Assembly (NCBI GenBank): GCA_946479075.1
Contig: CAMLDT010000056.1
Location: 1 to 17,360, forward strand
Length of the DNA stretch: 17,360 nt
Source of the DNA: an uncultured Polaromonas sp.
GTDB lineage: Bacteria; Pseudomonadota; Gammaproteobacteria; Burkholderiales; Burkholderiaceae
Direction of reading: 5' to 3'
In this document: piece after piece, positions 14,735 to 17,360 of the stretch
Position numbering within the stretch: the stretch's first letter is position 1
Layout of the letters: each line of letters starts with the position of its first letter
Translations under genes and position numbers: made by a program
Notes under the pieces: generated by a model
What the model was told of the DNA's origin: nothing
Database searches by the model: none
Seen by the model: the letters and a program-made list of their open reading frames with translations, nothing else

Positions 14735-14756
14735 AAAAAGCCGGCAGGCGCCGGCT
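14735..14756 (-). terminator. Intrinsic terminator/attenuator between yajC and secD
   Basis: On the minus strand AGCCGGC-GCCT-GCCGGCT forms a perfect 7-bp GC-rich stem with a 4-nt loop. It runs straight into TTTTT (complement of 14735-14739, the first T being the stem end). This is a canonical intrinsic terminator shape. It lies 25 bp after the yajC stop and 31 bp before the secD start, so it may limit read-through from yajC into secDF. Confidence 0.7.
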
Positions 14757-14781
14757 CTCAAAAAAACTTTGCTGCTTGTTC

Positions 14782-15114
14782 TTACTTGATGCTGCCCTTG
14801 GGCAACACCTGAACGATGGCGCTTCGCTGCAGCTGGATTTCCACGCCGTTCGCGATCTCGATGCCCAGGTAGGCTTCCCCCATCCGGGTGACTTTGCCCA
14901 GCAATCCGCCGGCGGTCACGACTTCATCGCCCTTGGCCAGCGCGTCGATCATGGCGCGGTGCTCTTTCTGCTTCTTCATTTGCGGACGGATCATCACAAA
15001 GTAAAGAACCACAAACATCAGCACCAGCGGCAGCATGCTGGTGAGCGAAGACATCATGCCGCCTTCGGCAGCGGCGACAGGGGCGGTTTGGGCAAACGCG
15101 GAAGAAATAAACAC
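14782..15114 (-). CDS. yajC: Sec translocon accessory protein YajC
   Basis: YajC is a small single-pass inner-membrane protein that co-purifies with SecDF and supports the Sec/YidC machinery. The 110 residues have a short N-terminal periplasmic piece (FISSAFAQTAPVAAAEGG), one membrane helix (about 27-43, SMLPLVLMFVVLYFVMI), the family motif RPQMKKQKEH (43-52), and a cytoplasmic domain with GDEVVTAGGLLGKV (62-75) and the IEIANGVEIQLQRSAI strand region. I chose GTG at 15114 because it gives the family N-terminus MFISSAFAQ and has GGAG (15121-15124) at 6 nt; another GTG at 15126 is in frame. It is the first gene of yajC-secD-secF. The upstream tgt/queA genes common in other proteobacteria are not here; an oxidoreductase gene is. 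Confidence 0.96.
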   Translation of the reverse strand: MFISSAFAQTAPVAAAEGGMMSSLTSMLPLVLMFVVLYFVMIRPQMKKQKEHRAMIDALAKGDEVVTAGGLLGKVTRMGEAYLGIEIANGVEIQLQRSAIVQVLPKGSIK

Positions 15115-15120
15115 GGCAGA

Positions 15121-15124
15121 CTCC
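15121..15124 (-). promoter_or_regulatory. Ribosome binding site fixing the yajC GTG start
   Basis: GGAG on the minus strand, 6 nt before GTG 15114. It favours this codon over the GTG at 15126. Confidence 0.6.
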
Positions 15125-15174
15125 ACAACAATAATCGGGCACCCCTCGTCAAGCCGCGGGGCGCGGAGGGCCTG

Positions 15175-15180
15175 ATTGTA
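15175..15180 (-). promoter_or_regulatory. Candidate -10 element upstream of yajC
   Basis: TACAAT on the minus strand (5 of 6 consensus matches), about 60 bp before the yajC start. A matching -35 box is poor (T-rich GTGTTTACC at a short distance), so the call is tentative. Confidence 0.35.
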
Positions 15181-15218
15181 TGCGGCCGCTGCCGGTAAAC
15201 ACTTGTAACCCGTGGTCT

Positions 15219-15278
15219 GGCGGGGGCTCTGTGGCCCCGCCGCGGCCGGCCGCCCGTACGGGCACTGAACGGGTTCAG
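15219..15278. other. Cluster of three inverted repeats after the oxidoreductase gene
   Basis: Three inverted repeats lie within 60 bp at the 3' end of the oxidoreductase gene: GGCGGGG/CCCCGCC with a 9-nt loop (15219-15241), the perfect palindrome GCCCGTACGGGC (15252-15263), and CTGAAC-GG-GTTCAG (15265-15278), which overlaps the stop codon. No T run follows any of them on the minus strand. They may act in RNA 3'-end protection or Rho-linked termination; they are not standard intrinsic terminators. Confidence 0.5.
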
Positions 15279-17360
15279 GCCGCCAGCGCGTGCGGCCCGG
15301 CGGCCGGCTGGCGGAATGCAGCCATCGCCGCGGTCCATTGCTGCTGGGCCAGCGCGGCATGGCGGGCCTTGACGTGGCCGTAACCCTTGATCAACTCAGG
15401 AATACGCGCCACCTCCAGCGCCGCCGCATGGTTGCCGGCGTCCAGGGACTGCAGAATTTCCTCGATGCTGGCCTCGTACTGGCCAATCAAGGCGCGCTCC
15501 ATGCGGCGCTCCTCCGTCCGGCCGAATGGGTCCAGCGCGGTGCCGCGCAAGTTTTTGAGCCGGGCCAGCAGTTTGAAGGCGGTGAGCATCCACGGCCCGA
15601 ATTTCTGCTTTTGCAACTCGCCCTTGTCGTTGGTTTTCGCAATCATGGGCGGTGCGAGATGGTAATTGAGCTTGTAGTCGCCTTCAAACATGGCACCGAC
15701 CTTGTCATGAAAGCTGCGGTCAGTATGCAGGCGCGCAACCTCGTACTCGTCCTTGTAAGCCATCAGCTTGAACAGATACCTGGCGACCGCCTGGGTGAGC
15801 TGGGTCTTGCCCAGCGCCGATTCGGCCTGTTCGACGCGATTCACAAAGCTTTCGTAGCGCTTCGCATAGGCGGCATTCTGGTAATCCGTGAGAAAGGCAA
15901 CGCGACGCGCCACCAGATCGGCCAGGCCCTGGCGCGGCGCCGGCATGGCAATCACTTGCGCCGAGCCCAGCAGCTTTTCAACCGAGGCCAAATCGTGGGC
16001 CGCACGGCGGCCCCACTCAAAGGCCGTCTTGTTGCTGTCCACGGCCACGGCATTGAGCTCGATGGCGCGCATCAGCGAGGCGTGTTCGAGCGGGATCCAG
16101 CCTTTTTGCCAGGCGTAGCCCAGCATCATGGGGTTGGTGTAAATGCTGTCGCCCATCAGTTTGGTGGACGCTGCATCGGCATTGAAGGCGCCGACACCGT
16201 CCACGCCCACCGCCTTGACAATTTCCGCGGCACAGGCCTCGGCCGGGTTCTGCCAGTTGGCGTTGTGCACAAAAGCCGCCGTCGGCGTGCTGTAGGAATT
16301 GAGCGCCACATGGGTGCGGCCCTCGCGCATGCGCAGCACCGTTTCCTTGCCGGCAGCCACGATGGGGTCGCAACCGATGATCAGGTCGGCGCCGGCCATG
16401 CCGACGCGGGTGGTGCGGATGTCGTCCTGCGACGCCCCGATCAGCACATGGCTCCAGGTCGCGCCGCCTTTTTGCGCCAGGCCGCCGGCGTCCTGGGTGA
16501 CGATGCCCTTGCCTTCGATGTGGCCGGCCATGCCCAGCAACTGGCCAATGGTGATGACACCGGTGCCGCCGACACCGGCCACCACGATGCCCCAGACCTT
16601 GCCGTCCACACCTTCCGTGCCCGGAATGCGCGGCTCGGGCAGCGCACCCATCTCGAACGGCGAGGCCGCCTTGCCCTTGGCCTTTTTCTTGAGTTGCCCG
16701 CCTTCGACGGTCACAAAACTCGGGCAGAAGCCTTTCAGGCAGGACATGTCCTTGTTGCAGGTGGACTGGTTGATCTGGCGCTTGCGGCCGAATTCGGTTT
16801 CCAGCGGCTCCACGCTCAGGCAGTTGGACTGCACGCCGCAATCACCGCAGCCTTCGCAGACCAGTTCGTTGATGACCACGCGGCGCGCCGGATCGACCAG
16901 GCTGCCGCGTTTGCGGCGGCGCCGTTTTTCGGTGGCACAGGTCTGGTCGTAAATGATGACGGTGGTGCCCTTGATTTCACGGAACTGCCGCTGGATCGCA
17001 TCGAGCTCGTCACGGTGATGCACAGCCACGCCGTCCACCAGCGCCACGCCCTCGTATTTTTCCGGCTCGTCGGTCACCACCACAATTTTGGCCGCGCCCT
17101 CGGCGCGCATGGACTGGGCGATCTGCACCACCGAATGGCCTTCGGGCCGCTCACCAACCTGCTGGCCGCCGGTCATGGCGACCGCGTCGTTGTAGAGGAT
17201 TTTGTAGGTGATGTTCACGCCGGCCGCAATCGACTGGCGCACCGCCAGCGAGCCGCTGTGGAAATAAGTGCCATCACCGAGGTTGGCAAAAATGTGCTGG
17301 TCGGTGGTGAAAGGCTGCTGGCCGACCCAGGGCACGCCCTCGCCGCCCATCTGGGTGAAG
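15275..17360 (-). CDS. Indolepyruvate ferredoxin oxidoreductase, fused type, C-terminal part (cut by window edge)
   Basis: The family decarboxylates aryl-2-oxoacids such as indolepyruvate or phenylpyruvate to aryl-acetyl-CoA, passing electrons to ferredoxin, in aromatic amino-acid breakdown. The frame is open to the right edge (FTQMGGEG...), with 694 residues visible of a protein that is usually near 1,150-1,200. Numbering from the Met at 17350, a thiamine-diphosphate domain end (NLGDGTYFHSGS at 23-34, KILYNDAVAMTGGQ at 50-63) is followed by an iron-sulfur motif with Cys165, 168, 171 and 177 (about 16820-16858) and further Cys198, 204 and 209. Then comes the gamma-type domain beginning VAGVGGTGVITIGQLLG (258-273) with DAGGLAQKGGATWSHV. 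The C-terminal ~300 residues are the conserved tail of the fused enzymes. It lies 160 bp upstream of yajC. The true start is outside the window. Confidence 0.93.
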   Translation of the reverse strand, partial: FTQMGGEGVPWVGQQPFTTDQHIFANLGDGTYFHSGSLAVRQSIAAGVNITYKILYNDAVAMTGGQQVGERPEGHSVVQIAQSMRAEGAAKIVVVTDEPEKYEGVALVDGVAVHHRDELDAIQRQFREIKGTTVIIYDQTCATEKRRRRKRGSLVDPARRVVINELVCEGCGDCGVQSNCLSVEPLETEFGRKRQINQSTCNKDMSCLKGFCPSFVTVEGGQLKKKAKGKAASPFEMGALPEPRIPGTEGVDGKVWGIVVAGVGGTGVITIGQLLGMAGHIEGKGIVTQDAGGLAQKGGATWSHVLIGASQDDIRTTRVGMAGADLIIGCDPIVAAGKETVLRMREGRTHVALNSYSTPTAAFVHNANWQNPAEACAAEIVKAVGVDGVGAFNADAASTKLMGDSIYTNPMMLGYAWQKGWIPLEHASLMRAIELNAVAVDSNKTAFEWGRRAAHDLASVEKLLGSAQVIAMPAPRQGLADLVARRVAFLTDYQNAAYAKRYESFVNRVEQAESALGKTQLTQAVARYLFKLMAYKDEYEVARLHTDRSFHDKVGAMFEGDYKLNYHLAPPMIAKTNDKGELQKQKFGPWMLTAFKLLARLKNLRGTALDPFGRTEERRMERALIGQYEASIEEILQSLDAGNHAAALEVARIPELIKGYGHVKARHAALAQQQWTAAMAAFRQPAAGPHALAA

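Noticed and set aside
1..17360. tRNA or rRNA genes, insertion sequences, prophage, defence or toxin-antitoxin loci
   Set aside because: No cloverleaf, transposase, integrase, nuclease or small toxin-like gene was recognised on reading either strand. Almost all of the window is covered by conserved genes.

Overview
The window is high-GC chromosomal DNA from a betaproteobacterium, most likely Burkholderiales/Comamonadaceae (Polaromonas/Rhodoferax-like). This is inferred from the gene families and their order (def-fmt facing a LysM gene-dprA-smg; yajC-secD-secF followed by a DUF1631 gene), the fused indolepyruvate oxidoreductase, and the style of the intergenic repeats. It reads as a dense, mostly housekeeping region. 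I see no prophage, transposase, CRISPR array, toxin-antitoxin pair, defence island, tRNA or rRNA, and no gap longer than 300 bp without a gene.

Left part (1-5806). The 5' part of pyk (pyruvate kinase) runs off the left edge on the minus strand. A membrane fatty-acid desaturase follows on the plus strand and converges on pgk (phosphoglycerate kinase, minus strand). Upstream of pgk on the minus strand is a tight run def-fmt-azlC-azlD-pgk, with two 4-bp ATGA overlaps (fmt/azlC and azlC/azlD). It joins removal of the initiator formyl group, formylation of initiator tRNA, a branched-chain amino-acid exporter and a glycolytic enzyme.

Middle part (5807-9199). An AT-rich divergent intergenic region separates def from a plus-strand set: a secreted LysM protein, dprA (DNA uptake/recombination) and smg (DUF494). 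After smg comes a striking array of three near-identical 81-82-bp direct repeats plus a fragment, filling the gap to the next, convergent gene.

Right part (9200-17360), all minus strand. The order of transcription is: the C-terminal two thirds of a fused indolepyruvate ferredoxin oxidoreductase (cut by the right edge), yajC, secD, secF, and a large DUF1631 protein with a long glycine-rich linker. YajC-SecD-SecF is the accessory module of the Sec translocon. A good intrinsic-terminator-like hairpin lies between yajC and secD.

No clearly new multi-gene system is visible. The observations most worth a second look are non-coding: the 82-bp tandem array, a short motif shared by an intergenic region and the interior of dprA, the yajC/secD attenuator-like hairpin, and the patterned def/LysM intergenic region.
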